From positions 1 to 10,101 of the forward strand of contig JAILQA010000045.1 of assembly GCA_024699205.1 (NCBI GenBank): 10,101 nucleotides of DNA, read 5' to 3'. Position 1 is the stretch's first letter, and the number at the start of each line of letters is the position of its first letter. This DNA comes from Treponema sp. Lineage in GTDB: Bacteria > Spirochaetota > Spirochaetia > Treponematales > Treponemataceae. Made by a program: the position numbers and the translations under genes. A model generated the notes under the pieces. That model searched no databases. It worked only from the letters and a program-made list of their open reading frames with translations, and had not been told where the DNA came from. Shown here piece after piece: positions 1 through 6,716 of the stretch.

Positions 1-1479
1 TGATTCAAGGTTTCCAAAGGAATGGGCCATTTTATCTACAGAGTGGTTTACCTCGCTGATATTTTCAATCATTTGTTCAACAGCCTTAGATGCTCCTTGT
101 ACAGAATCTGCCTGTTTTGCAACAAGCTGTTCAAGTGAATGAATGCTTTGTAAGATTTTAGCAATGCTTTGTGAAGTCTGCTCAACACTTACAGTCTGGG
201 ACATTAAATCACTGCTCAGAGTCTTAATGCTCATACTGATTTGTGAAATTGCATTCATTGCATCATCTGTTGTGCTTACAAGCTTGGAACCTGCAGAATT
301 AAGAGATATTTTTGATTTCTTCATGCTTTTTATTATTTCCTCCAATTTATCGGAGAAAACATTAAAGCTTAAAGCTACATCACCAATTTCATCATTAGAA
401 TGAATAATTATACGTTTTGAAAGATTGGCGTTACCTTTTGATATTTGATCAGCTGTTTCGCTTATGTTATCGCGGATAATTGTAAGAGGCCGAACAACTT
501 TCTTTGTAACTATGATAATTATAAATGTTACAATAATTCCAAAAATAGCACAAAGTAGAATGGTTGTTTTTAATGTTTTGTAAAATGCTTCAAAAACCAC
601 ATCTTTAGGACAGAATGCAGCAATTGTATAATTTGTTTTTGGATTTTTAATATATTCTGTTAAATACTTTTTTGAGTTTATTATGATAGAACCATCGCTC
701 TTAGATGAAGAAAGAAGTTCCTTTATTCCAGGAATACCGATTTCGTTAATATTCTTAAAATTGTTTTTGTCTTTACTAGTATCAGCAAGAATAGTTCCAT
801 CTTTCTGAATCATCATTACAAAGCTGCCTTTACCAAAATCCATGGTTTCAAGAATTCCTGTAAGTGTATCGAGCGAAACTTCTATGGAAGCATTTCCAAT
901 AAAGGTATTTTCCTGATCGTAAGCAGAACGAGTAATTCCAACAACAGTTGCTCCTACAGTGGAAGCAAATGCATCTGTAATCATAACCTTACCATTTCCG
1001 CTCGTTGCAGTTTCGTACCAGCCGCGTTTACGTGGGTCATAACCGCCACTCATGGAGCTGTCGAAATTGGTTGCATAACCGCCCCATTTTGTACCAATAT
1101 AGATTTCTGCTATATCAGAATCATTTTTGGCAAAAATCTTACAAACCTTACGGATTTCTTCTTCTACAGGGCTTTTTGTGTATCCTAAAATCTGAATAGT
1201 ACCTGTTTCGTTTACAAAAGAATGAATTGTATCATCAGCAGCTTTTACAGCATCAGATTCTGCAAAAACATTAAGCTCGACTTCCTTTGCTCCAAAAAAC
1301 ATTGAGATTGAATCGGAAAACTCAGAAAGTTGGGATGCGGCACTTCCATAGAAATTTTCAAGACAGTTGCGGGAAAAGAAAACTCTTGTGGTTATTGCCG
1401 AAATTGCAACGACTGCAATGATTATGATAATTGAACTAACTGAAAACTTTGTTGAGATAGATATTTTGTGTTTTTTCAT
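1..1479 (-). CDS. Methyl-accepting chemotaxis protein with dCache sensor (C-terminus beyond window)
   Basis: The open frame runs from the left edge to ATG at 1479 and gives 493 residues without a stop. The start has an AGGAG Shine-Dalgarno six bases upstream. The order is that of a transmembrane chemoreceptor: a first membrane helix near residues 13-35 (an IIIII run), an extracytoplasmic region near 36-304, a second helix near 305-325, a HAMP linker near 328-380 beginning KKVVRPL, then the start of the coiled-coil signalling domain. The outer region has the dCache hallmark DPRKRGWY (148-155) followed by TDAF and GITR, so it should bind a small ligand. The signal would pass through HAMP to a CheA/CheW-binding hairpin that lies outside the window. 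Methylation sites and hairpin tip cannot be seen. The neighbouring gene is divergent, so this one probably has its own promoter. The receptor assignment is secure; the ligand is not known. Confidence 0.95.
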   Translation of the reverse strand, partial: MKKHKISISTKFSVSSIIIIIAVVAISAITTRVFFSRNCLENFYGSAASQLSEFSDSISMFFGAKEVELNVFAESDAVKAADDTIHSFVNETGTIQILGYTKSPVEEEIRKVCKIFAKNDSDIAEIYIGTKWGGYATNFDSSMSGGYDPRKRGWYETATSGNGKVMITDAFASTVGATVVGITRSAYDQENTFIGNASIEVSLDTLTGILETMDFGKGSFVMMIQKDGTILADTSKDKNNFKNINEIGIPGIKELLSSSKSDGSIIINSKKYLTEYIKNPKTNYTIAAFCPKDVVFEAFYKTLKTTILLCAIFGIIVTFIIIIVTKKVVRPLTIIRDNISETADQISKGNANLSKRIIIHSNDEIGDVALSFNVFSDKLEEIIKSMKKSKISLNSAGSKLVSTTDDAMNAISQISMSIKTLSSDLMSQTVSVEQTSQSIAKILQSIHSLEQLVAKQADSVQGASKAVEQMIENISEVNHSVDKMAHSFGNLES

Positions 1480-1549
1480 CGAAAGCTCCTGTAATTACTA
1501 AAAAAAATGGCGTGTTTCTAACCAATAAATTTAATTTAATTATTCTATT

Positions 1550-1555
1550 ATTATA
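1550..1555 (-). promoter_or_regulatory. Candidate -10 box for the chemoreceptor gene
   Basis: On the minus strand an exact TATAAT lies about 70 bases upstream of the chemoreceptor start, in very AT-rich DNA. At 17-base spacing the -35 position is poor (GTTTTA). I looked for a flagellar/chemotaxis sigma-28 pattern and found none convincing. In DNA this AT-rich a TATAAT can occur by chance, so this is tentative. Confidence 0.35.
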
Positions 1556-1638
1556 CATCATTTTATCCTTTTTAAAACCAAAAAAAAGAATAACCTGATA
1601 AAAAAATGTTATTAAATAAGAAATATTTAGCTTATATG

Positions 1639-1647
1639 TGATATAAT
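1639..1647 (+). promoter_or_regulatory. Extended -10 promoter for the ArsC/Spx-like gene
   Basis: TGATATAAT is an exact extended -10 element (TGnTATAAT), ending 33 bases before the ATG at 1681. No good -35 is present at the usual distance, which fits extended -10 promoters, where the TG motif compensates. Transcription would start near 1654 and leave a short leader carrying the GAGG ribosome-binding site at 1671-1674. Confidence 0.5.
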
Positions 1648-1680
1648 TATTCGTAAAGAGATGGTTTTGTGAGGATAAAA

Positions 1681-2043
1681 ATGTCAGTTCAAGTTTTCGG
1701 TACAAATAAAAGTTTTGATTGTAAAGCAGCACAAAGATTTTTTAAGGAAAGACGTATTCCCTTTCAGTTTGTTGATCTAAAAGAAAAAGAAATGTCTCGC
1801 GGTGAGTTTGATTCTGTTGTGACTGCAATTGCCCGTGCTGAAGGTGGACGTACTGCAGCTATTGAAGCTATGACAGATAAAAATGCAAAGGAATATGCAA
1901 GTATAGCCTATCTTGATGATGACGATAAGGAAAGTAAGCTTTTTGAAAATCAGCTGAAGCTTTTAAAACTACCTGTTTGTCGTAATGGAAAAACTGAGGC
2001 CACGGTTGGAATGCAGCAGAAGATTTGGGAAAACTGGGCTTAG
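1681..2043 (+). CDS. ArsC/Spx/YffB-family thioredoxin-fold protein
   Basis: This 120-residue protein has the size and layout of the ArsC-related glutaredoxin-like family (COG1393). An N-terminal beta strand leads to a cysteine at residue 14 (SFDCKAAQRFF) at the head of the first helix. IPFQFVDL forms the second strand, and the C-terminal signature is LKLPVCRNGK then TVG, with Pro98 and Arg101 where ArsC has its cis-Pro region and an anion-binding Arg. Only one cysteine sits in the N-terminal motif, so it lacks the CxxC redox switch of Spx; a second cysteine, Cys100, lies in the C-terminal motif. The role may be thiol-disulfide chemistry or a non-arsenate function; no ars genes are nearby, so arsenate reduction should not be assumed. 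A GTG at 1669 in the same frame is possible, but ATG at 1681 has GAGG six bases upstream and gives the usual N-terminus. Confidence 0.87.
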   Translation: MSVQVFGTNKSFDCKAAQRFFKERRIPFQFVDLKEKEMSRGEFDSVVTAIARAEGGRTAAIEAMTDKNAKEYASIAYLDDDDKESKLFENQLKLLKLPVCRNGKTEATVGMQQKIWENWA

Positions 2044-2047
2044 TTTA

Positions 2048-2306
2048 ATGAAAAAGCATAATAATATCATCACTTTAATTTTTGTATTTCTGCTTTTTTC
2101 CGGGAATCTGCTTTATGTAGAAAAAATTAATTTGCTTTCGTTTAATATGGGTGCTAAAGGTCCTGAAAATGCGGTATGTTGGTGAAGAATCTTACAAAAC
2201 CGGTGGTTATGCGCAGAACAATGCAATAGTTTATAACAGTAATTTTCTAATACTGCTTTATGGAGATTTTTATGCAGAGCATTTTAATAAAAGATACTAC
2301 CCGTGA
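2048..2306 (+). pseudogene. Possible remnant of a small exported protein, frameshifted
   Basis: Five bases after the ArsC-like stop, an ATG at 2048 opens a 45-residue frame. It begins with a textbook export signal: MKKHNN, a hydrophobic stretch (IITLIFVFLLF), then SGN. It stops at 2185. An overlapping frame from 2169 to 2306 continues with a soluble-looking stretch (YVGEESYKTGGYAQNNAIV, then YNSN) until a stop inside the next gene. Together they look like one secreted or outer-membrane protein broken by a frameshift near 2169-2185 and cut short at its 3' end. There is no clear Shine-Dalgarno before 2048, so translation would rely on coupling to the upstream stop. I do not recognise the family. 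The alternative is chance frames in intergenic DNA. Confidence 0.35.
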
Positions 2307-2499
2307 ACAGCGGGAACAGATTGTCCGTGATTCTCTTGGTGATGGATACGATGTAGGCTGCGGTTATGAAAGCACCGGCATAGATTACCAGCTTTATATT
2401 GACGGTAAGAAAGAACTTCGGGAGTTAAATGAAGGAGCCCGCTGCGGGTTTGAGGTGGCACATCCGGAAGAAAGAAGTAAAGAGTGTGGGATGATATAA
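2272..2499 (+). CDS. Conserved small protein of unknown function, CGM(I) C-terminus
   Basis: This 75-residue soluble protein begins with ILIKDTTREQREQIVRDSLG, has a central YIDGKKELRELN block and ends ECGMI. From memory, small proteins with an ILIKD-TREER start, a D-YIDGKKEL-E-N block and a CGMM-type tail occur widely in gut clostridia and treponemes, with no established role. It has four cysteines (30, 58, 72 and one shared with the CG tail region), so metal or redox binding is possible but unproven. ATG at 2272 is preferred over ATG at 2260 because GGAG at 2262-2265 sits six bases before it and the resulting N-terminus matches the family pattern. It is the last gene before a strong terminator and may be cotranscribed with the ArsC-like gene. 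Confidence 0.75.
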   Translation: MQSILIKDTTREQREQIVRDSLGDGYDVGCGYESTGIDYQLYIDGKKELRELNEGARCGFEVAHPEERSKECGMI

Positions 2500-2534
2500 A
2501 AGAAAAGTAAGTGTGAAATAAACAGGTATTTGTG

Positions 2535-2575
2535 TGACGGAGATTTCAAGTGAGACTTGAAATTTCCGTCATTTT
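2535..2575 (+). terminator. Rho-independent terminator after the small conserved gene
   Basis: A 16-base arm (2535-2550) pairs with 2556-2571 around a five-base TGAGA loop; the only imperfection is one G-U pair. A short TTTT run follows. It lies 36 bases after the stop at 2499, correctly placed to end plus-strand transcription. The U-run is short, so termination may be partial. Confidence 0.75.
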
Positions 2576-2618
2576 GCAGCCGCAAATTCATGAGGATATC
2601 CCCCTGAACAGGGGAGGC

Positions 2619-2661
2619 GTAGGTGTAATGGTTGAATAGTTTCTTCCATTACACTACGTTT
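2619..2661 (+). terminator. Second, imperfect hairpin between convergent genes
   Basis: Arms 2619-2631 and 2646-2657 pair over twelve bases with one bulged G and a 14-base loop, and a GTTTT run follows. A small CCCCTGAACAGGGG hairpin lies just before it (2601-2614). Together they may act as a back-up terminator protecting the minus-strand copy ending at 2668 from read-through. The A/T balance on the minus side does not suit termination in that direction. Confidence 0.4.
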
Positions 2662-2667
2662 TGCTGA

Positions 2668-3237
2668 TTAGAAAGTATGAATAGGAAAGGATGCATACAA
2701 ATCCTTAAATCTATTTTCGTCAGATAACCATGCATTGGGAAACGCAGCTTTATGAACTGCATTATTAATAAAATAAAAAAAGTGTACAATTACTGAGCCG
2801 TTATATCGTTCTGTTCTCGAAAAGAATCTTTGGCAATTTGGGTCAATCAGATTTGAATTAGAACCTGAAACTTTTTTATAAGCCGCATTGATAGTATTCA
2901 GATTAGGTATATTAGTTGTTGCAATATCTGTTCCTCTGATTTGTAAGACCTCTTGCAAAGTGGAAATATATCGCCAACCGCTGTAATACGGATTATTTTC
3001 GTCTTCGGCATAAACAGGATGGTATTTATTTATTTCAGTAGAATATTGGGACACATTTGATAATTTTTCCCATTTCTGTAATCCAACCATAAAACGGCAT
3101 CCGTCTTTTGTAAGCTTTTCTGCTGCTGGAAGTACAACTGCCTTATTTACGTTTCGGCTTGTAACTGGAGTAAAGCCATCTGCCCACGTGCCGCAGATTA
3201 TACCGGATTTGGATTTGAGTGAATAAAAAAAGACTTT
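2668..3237 (-). pseudogene. 5'-truncated InlB-repeat/DUF1566-like surface protein copy
   Basis: An open frame of 189 codons runs from just after a TAG at 3238-3240 to TAA at 2668, but no credible start or Shine-Dalgarno lies at its head. The first in-frame ATG (3090) falls inside a domain. The first part (GTWADGFTPVTSRNVNKAVV, then LPAAEKLTKDGCRFMVG) is an InlB B-repeat closely matching residues 260-293 of the 639-residue lipoprotein upstream. The two share an exact 20-base run at 3155-3174 and 4688-4707. The rest (GWRYISTLQEVLQI, a TINAAYKK block, then RFFSRTERYNGS and a final PIHTF) resembles the DUF1566/Lcl_C or Fibrobacter-major type C-terminal domain, in which GWYLPT, YWSSSQY and a C-terminal R-F are usual. 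The signal peptide and N-terminal half are missing. No internal stop has accumulated, so the truncation is recent or the reading frame is maintained. It may be a relic or a silent donor copy. Confidence 0.75.
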
Positions 3238-3576
3238 CTATGACAGAGTTATAACAATTTGCGAAATCAAGTTGAGCTTTTCAAAACAGAAACAAATTGT
3301 AAAGATTCCATTCAGTTTTTATGCTGACTACTTACGGCATAAAAAAGAATGAGTACAGTTCTGTAATTCAAAATCAAATAGTTGAGTTTGGGCGCAACCG
3401 CCGTGAGGTACTCTGTACCCCACGGCGGTCGGGCTTTTCGCACTTCGCCGCTAACCGCGGCTCATTCCGCTTACGCGGAACTAAAGGTGCTACAATCCCT
3501 TGCGCAGTAAGCTCGCAGGAAAGAATATTATGTTCTATTATTTTATAAATATTGATTCCTGTGTTGTAGTCATATA
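3238..3576. other. Intergenic stretch between full-length and truncated paralogues
   Basis: No gene is supported here. The 3238-3391 part is AT-rich and holds a TTTTTATGC/GCATAAAAA inverted repeat (3316-3324 with 3337-3345). Its T- and A-tracts are on the wrong sides for a terminator. The middle holds a GC-rich hairpin element, annotated separately. From 3506 to 3576 the DNA returns to AT-rich sequence with no evident terminator for the lipoprotein gene ending at 3577. Confidence 0.6.
3392..3505. repeat. GC-rich element of three hairpins bounded by inverted hexamers
   Basis: Within AT-rich DNA this ~114-base block is strongly GC-rich. It starts with GCGCAA (3392-3397) and ends with the inverted copy TTGCGC (3500-3505). 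Inside are three consecutive hairpins. The first is 3397-3405 plus 3407-3411 pairing with 3415-3419 plus 3421-3429, with one mismatch and a TCT loop. The second is GCCGC 3447-3451 with GCGGC 3457-3461. The third is TTCCGC 3465-3470 with GCGGAA 3475-3480. GCAC (3440-3443) can also pair with GTGC (3487-3490), enclosing hairpins two and three. No protein-like frame explains it. It resembles the interspersed palindromic elements (REP/MITE-like) found in many copies in some genomes; copy number cannot be judged from one window. Confidence 0.6.
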
Positions 3577-5496
3577 CTATTCGATAGGTGGTAAGTCTGA
3601 GATATATCGGGTTTTAGCGTCTCTAGGTACGTCTTGATAATGAACAGAATTACCATAATTTTCAAATTGTACATAATAATCTAGATATCCCAAACCGCTA
3701 TAATATCCCGTTTTTTGTGAACTTTTGTATGGATTCTTATACCATTTCGTATTTGGATTTATTTTGTCCAAGCTATTATTCACTATGGGTGTGTTATCAT
3801 ACTTACATGTATATTTATAAATCAATTGTAACTCACCTACAGTCGGTAATCGGTCACCACCAGTAGCTGTAACTAATATGTGATTAGATCCTTCTTCTAA
3901 GACTACACCTAGTGGAGTCCACGTAAAACCAGACCAGTTTTCATACCTAGTGGCATTCCATTTTTGATAAGGCACATATTTTATTGTATCTTCATTTTTT
4001 ACAACAATATCTCCTGTTTTTCTATCGGCTGGAGCTGCCCTAAATCGAATGTCCCATACAGCATAAAGTGTAGTATCTTCTGTTAAAGTTATCTCCTGAC
4101 CGTTTGTGTAATTTGCTTTTGGTGTTTTAGCATCTGTAGATTCTGTCGGTGCTGTTGACCAGCCAAGGAATTCATAGTTCTCTCTTGTTAATGTGCAAGT
4201 ATTAAGTGCAGTACTTATACCTAAAGGAATCTGTTGTGGATCCATAGTACCACTTCCTCCGTTTACATCAAAAGTTATAGTGACTTTGCTAAAGGTTGCG
4301 TGTACAGATACTTCTTCTTCAGGCATAACAAAAGTGAATTTATTTATATTCTCTGAATCCTGTGTTGTTGTTATTGTGCCGTCATTTATAGAAAAAGATT
4401 CAAATCCATAGTTCTGATCAGGAGTTACTGTAAGTGTAATAGTTTCACCACAAATTGCCTCAGCTGGAGAGACCGTTACTGTGCCGTTTGTGATTCCGTC
4501 GGAAATGATGATGCTGTAAATTTGTGCCCATTTTGCATAAATTGTCTTGTTTTCTGCGGTTCCTGCTGCAATTCCCGTTACTTTGTTTCCTGCTGTACAT
4601 TCTTCATCAGTATACCATCCAATACAACGGAAGCCATTTTTTGTAGCATTAGTGACTGCTGGGAGTTCTAAAGCCTTGTTAGCATTACGGCTTGTAACTG
4701 GAGTAAAATCAGCTGCCCATTCACCACCGTTCAGGTTATAAGTAACTGAATAAAGTGTGTTTATGCTGGCAAGAGCAAGAGTTTTTGTTGTTGTCCGTGT
4801 AGCAGCAATTTTTAAAATGTCTTCCAATGTGTCGATTTTTGTTCCATCCTGATAAAGCTCAAAGCGAATAAAGTATGTTCCGCTCGGTACATTGTTTTTT
4901 GCATAGGTTACGGAATCTTCTGTAACTGTCAAAGACTCAAGAGAAAAGTCTGTAACTGCAGTTTCGCCGTAACTTTCTACAGTGAATAAACCTGCTTTTA
5001 CTGCTGTAACTCCCTGTGCAGCTAAGTCTGTAAGAGAAAGGGAAAAACTTCCATCTGCATATTTAGCTGCAAATGAAAGTGAGTTTAAACCGGCATGCAC
5101 AGTCACATCCTGCAAGGTTGCCACCTGGCATAATACATCTGAAACATATAGATTAAGCGTAAAATCATAAGTTCCGGCGTCTATCAAGATTTCTGTATCG
5201 CCAGTCATTTTAGTGATTGCAGTTTCTGAGTCGTCAGAAATCCATTCTTTTACACTTGCTGCAGAATCTGTACTGCCAGCTTTTGCAAGAAGTTCAACTT
5301 TTGTTATCTCATCAGCAGAAACATCACTTTCCGGCAGAATTGTTCTTGCAGATGATTTATCCATAGAAACACAAAGTTGTGCTTTAGACTCGGAGTTTTG
5401 AGCAATCGTTTCTGTTATGGAATTCGAACATGAAAAAAGTCCGAATGATAAAGCAAAAACTGTAATATATTTATAAATCTTATATAATCTTTTCAT
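3577..5496 (-). CDS. 639-residue InlB-repeat surface lipoprotein with DUF1566-like C-terminal domain
   Basis: The N-terminus is a lipoprotein signal (MKRLYKIYKY, a hydrophobic core, then LFSC), so Cys23 should be lipidated. Residues 24-245 form an Ig-like or unassigned region rich in Ser/Thr. An InlB B-repeat follows at 249-323 (YNLNGGEW to IYAKW), then a divergent InlB/BRP-like module at 327-403 (TVSPAE, TVTPD, FVMPEEEVSVHATF), then a second InlB repeat at 405-481 (FDVNGGSGTMDP to LYAVW). The end (about 497-639) has GGDRLPTVGELQLIYKY and resembles DUF1566/Lcl_C domains but lacks the usual WSSSQ core, ending DLPPIE. The protein is probably held at the outer membrane facing out, as an adhesin or glycan-binding protein; that role is inferred. 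ATG at 5496 has AGGAGG eight bases upstream, overlapping the previous gene's stop, so translation is probably coupled. It is the last gene of the operon. Confidence 0.88.
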   Translation of the reverse strand: MKRLYKIYKYITVFALSFGLFSCSNSITETIAQNSESKAQLCVSMDKSSARTILPESDVSADEITKVELLAKAGSTDSAASVKEWISDDSETAITKMTGDTEILIDAGTYDFTLNLYVSDVLCQVATLQDVTVHAGLNSLSFAAKYADGSFSLSLTDLAAQGVTAVKAGLFTVESYGETAVTDFSLESLTVTEDSVTYAKNNVPSGTYFIRFELYQDGTKIDTLEDILKIAATRTTTKTLALASINTLYSVTYNLNGGEWAADFTPVTSRNANKALELPAVTNATKNGFRCIGWYTDEECTAGNKVTGIAAGTAENKTIYAKWAQIYSIIISDGITNGTVTVSPAEAICGETITLTVTPDQNYGFESFSINDGTITTTQDSENINKFTFVMPEEEVSVHATFSKVTITFDVNGGSGTMDPQQIPLGISTALNTCTLTRENYEFLGWSTAPTESTDAKTPKANYTNGQEITLTEDTTLYAVWDIRFRAAPADRKTGDIVVKNEDTIKYVPYQKWNATRYENWSGFTWTPLGVVLEEGSNHILVTATGGDRLPTVGELQLIYKYTCKYDNTPIVNNSLDKINPNTKWYKNPYKSSQKTGYYSGLGYLDYYVQFENYGNSVHYQDVPRDAKTRYISDLPPIE

Positions 5497-5504
5497 AATT
5501 CAGT

Positions 5505-5511
5505 CCTCCTA
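5505..5511 (-). promoter_or_regulatory. Shine-Dalgarno overlapping the upstream stop codon
   Basis: On the minus strand TAGGAGG contains both the TAG stop of the 391-residue lipoprotein (5509-5511) and the AGGAGG ribosome-binding site (5505-5510) for the gene starting at 5496. This fixes the start of the 639-residue protein and implies that terminating ribosomes can restart there. Confidence 0.8.
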
Positions 5512-6684
5512 TTTCTGCACTGTAACAACTGCCGTAGCCGACCAGTAATTACCATTAGCATCCTTTACAACAAGTGTAATCTTATGATGACCGGCAGATA
5601 TATCATCAGAAGATGGATCAAAAACGAATTGATTAGAAGTATCATCTTTAACTACAACGCCATCAATCTTCCACAGATAATTTTTAAAACCAGTTTTTGC
5701 AGAAAGCGTAATACTTAAGCTGCTGGAAGTAAGCGGTGTTCTGTTGTTATATGTAAATCCAATTTGAGGTTCTCCGCCAATAGATTCAAGTGTTACAACA
5801 GGTCCCAGCGTGTTGGCTTCCCAAACAGCATACAGTGTTAAATTTGAGCCTACAGCTTCAATTGTGTCTGTGAGAGTATATGAAGTTCCGCTACCGTCTG
5901 AAGATGTGTTCCAGCCGGTAATAGAATGATATTGTTTAGAGAATTTGCTTGAATCAGCATCAATCGTATAAGATTCATTTTTTGTTATATGAACAGATTC
6001 AATTGTTCCCCTTCCACCGTTAGAGTCGAATGTTATGGTACATACAATAGTAAATGAAACAGAATCAATTGTTATTGTGCCGTCAGTTGCAACTGTTAAA
6101 GAATATGTAATATAAACATCTTCATTATCAGAATTTTTGCCTGTAACAGTAATTGTTGTAGAACCTTCGCTCTTAGATGTAAGAGATACTGTTCCATCTG
6201 GATTTACTTCTGTTTTAACAATACTTTCATTTGCACTTTCAGCTACCGTAACTGAAGTAAAATCTGTAACTTCATCAAAAGACGAGATTGTAATAGTCTT
6301 TTCAGGGAAAATATCAACCGTTTCTTTTCCTTTTTCCTCACAGGTAACATATCCTTCTTCATCAACAGTAACTTCATAAACAATCGTTACAATCTGCTGC
6401 CAGCCTTTTTCTGGATTTGTAGCTTCGGCAGTAACCGTTACAGTTGTAGTTCCAGGAGAAACACTCGTAAATGTGAGTGTCCCGTCATCATTTACAGAAA
6501 CTGTCACAATTTCAGGATTTTCACTAACAGCCCTTGTAATAGAATTAAGCGAAAAATCAGCCGCAGTTTCTACTGTATTACTCTGCGGGCTAAAGCGGTC
6601 CAGTAAATCATTTACAAGCTTTGAACAGCCATCCAGAGTAAGAGTCATAAAAATCACAAATGGTAATATTTTTTTCATTTTCAT
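5509..6684 (-). CDS. Ig-like (BIG2/InlB) surface lipoprotein
   Basis: This 391-residue protein has a short lipoprotein signal (MKMKKILPFV, then TLTLDGC) with lipidated Cys20. Two related beta-rich units follow: residues 43-107 with VNDDGTLTFTSVSPGTTTVT, and 135-198 with VNPDGTVSLTSKSEGSTTIT. They look like bacterial Ig-like group 2 (BIG2) repeats. An InlB B-repeat lies at 215-288 (CTITFDSNGGRGT, GWNTSSDGSGTSYT, LTLYAVW). The C-terminal 90 residues (LWKIDGVVV, AGHHKITLVVKDANGNYW) look like a PKD/Ig fold. No enzymatic motif is visible; the architecture is that of a stalk or adhesin at the cell surface. ATG at 6684 has AGGAG six bases upstream, better placed than for the ATG two codons in. It sits between the OmpA-like gene (24-base gap) and the larger lipoprotein (12-base gap), so the three are probably one transcript. 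Confidence 0.88.
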   Translation of the reverse strand: MKMKKILPFVIFMTLTLDGCSKLVNDLLDRFSPQSNTVETAADFSLNSITRAVSENPEIVTVSVNDDGTLTFTSVSPGTTTVTVTAEATNPEKGWQQIVTIVYEVTVDEEGYVTCEEKGKETVDIFPEKTITISSFDEVTDFTSVTVAESANESIVKTEVNPDGTVSLTSKSEGSTTITVTGKNSDNEDVYITYSLTVATDGTITIDSVSFTIVCTITFDSNGGRGTIESVHITKNESYTIDADSSKFSKQYHSITGWNTSSDGSGTSYTLTDTIEAVGSNLTLYAVWEANTLGPVVTLESIGGEPQIGFTYNNRTPLTSSSLSITLSAKTGFKNYLWKIDGVVVKDDTSNQFVFDPSSDDISAGHHKITLVVKDANGNYWSATAVVTVQK

Positions 6685-6690
6685 AATATG

Positions 6691-6716
6691 CTCCTATTTT
6701 TAATTCTCCTATTTTT
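6691..6716 (-). promoter_or_regulatory. Duplicated ribosome-binding segment between the OmpA-like and lipoprotein genes
   Basis: AAAAATAGGAG occurs twice on the minus strand, 15 bases apart (6691-6701 and 6706-6716). The copy nearer the lipoprotein gene is its Shine-Dalgarno, six bases before ATG 6684. The other overlaps the TAG stop of the OmpA-like gene (6709-6711) and looks like a leftover from a small tandem duplication. Confidence 0.6.

Noticed and set aside
1480..1680. Sigma-28 (flagellar) promoter for the chemoreceptor
   Set aside because: No TAAA followed at about 15 bases by a GCCGATAA-like box is present in the upstream region.
1436..1732. 98-codon minus-strand frame across the divergent promoter region
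   Set aside because: It is out of frame with the chemoreceptor, starts inside AT-rich intergenic DNA, has a low-complexity composition and overlaps the correct ATG at 1479.
1681..2043. Calling the thioredoxin-fold protein an arsenate reductase (arsC) or Spx
   Set aside because: There are no ars genes nearby and no CxxC switch of Spx; the family contains many members with neither role, so only the family name is supported.
3088..3090. ATG at 3090 as the start of a real 140-residue gene
   Set aside because: The InlB repeat continues upstream in the same frame to 3237, no good Shine-Dalgarno precedes 3090, and a start there would cut through a domain.
3316..3345. TTTTTATGC/GCATAAAAA inverted repeat as a terminator
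   Set aside because: The T-tract precedes and the A-tract follows the stem, the reverse of a rho-independent terminator on either strand.
3321..3548. 75-codon plus-strand frame through the GC-rich element
   Set aside because: The Arg/Gly/Ser-rich translation simply follows the hairpin repeats; there is no ribosome-binding site and no recognisable domain.
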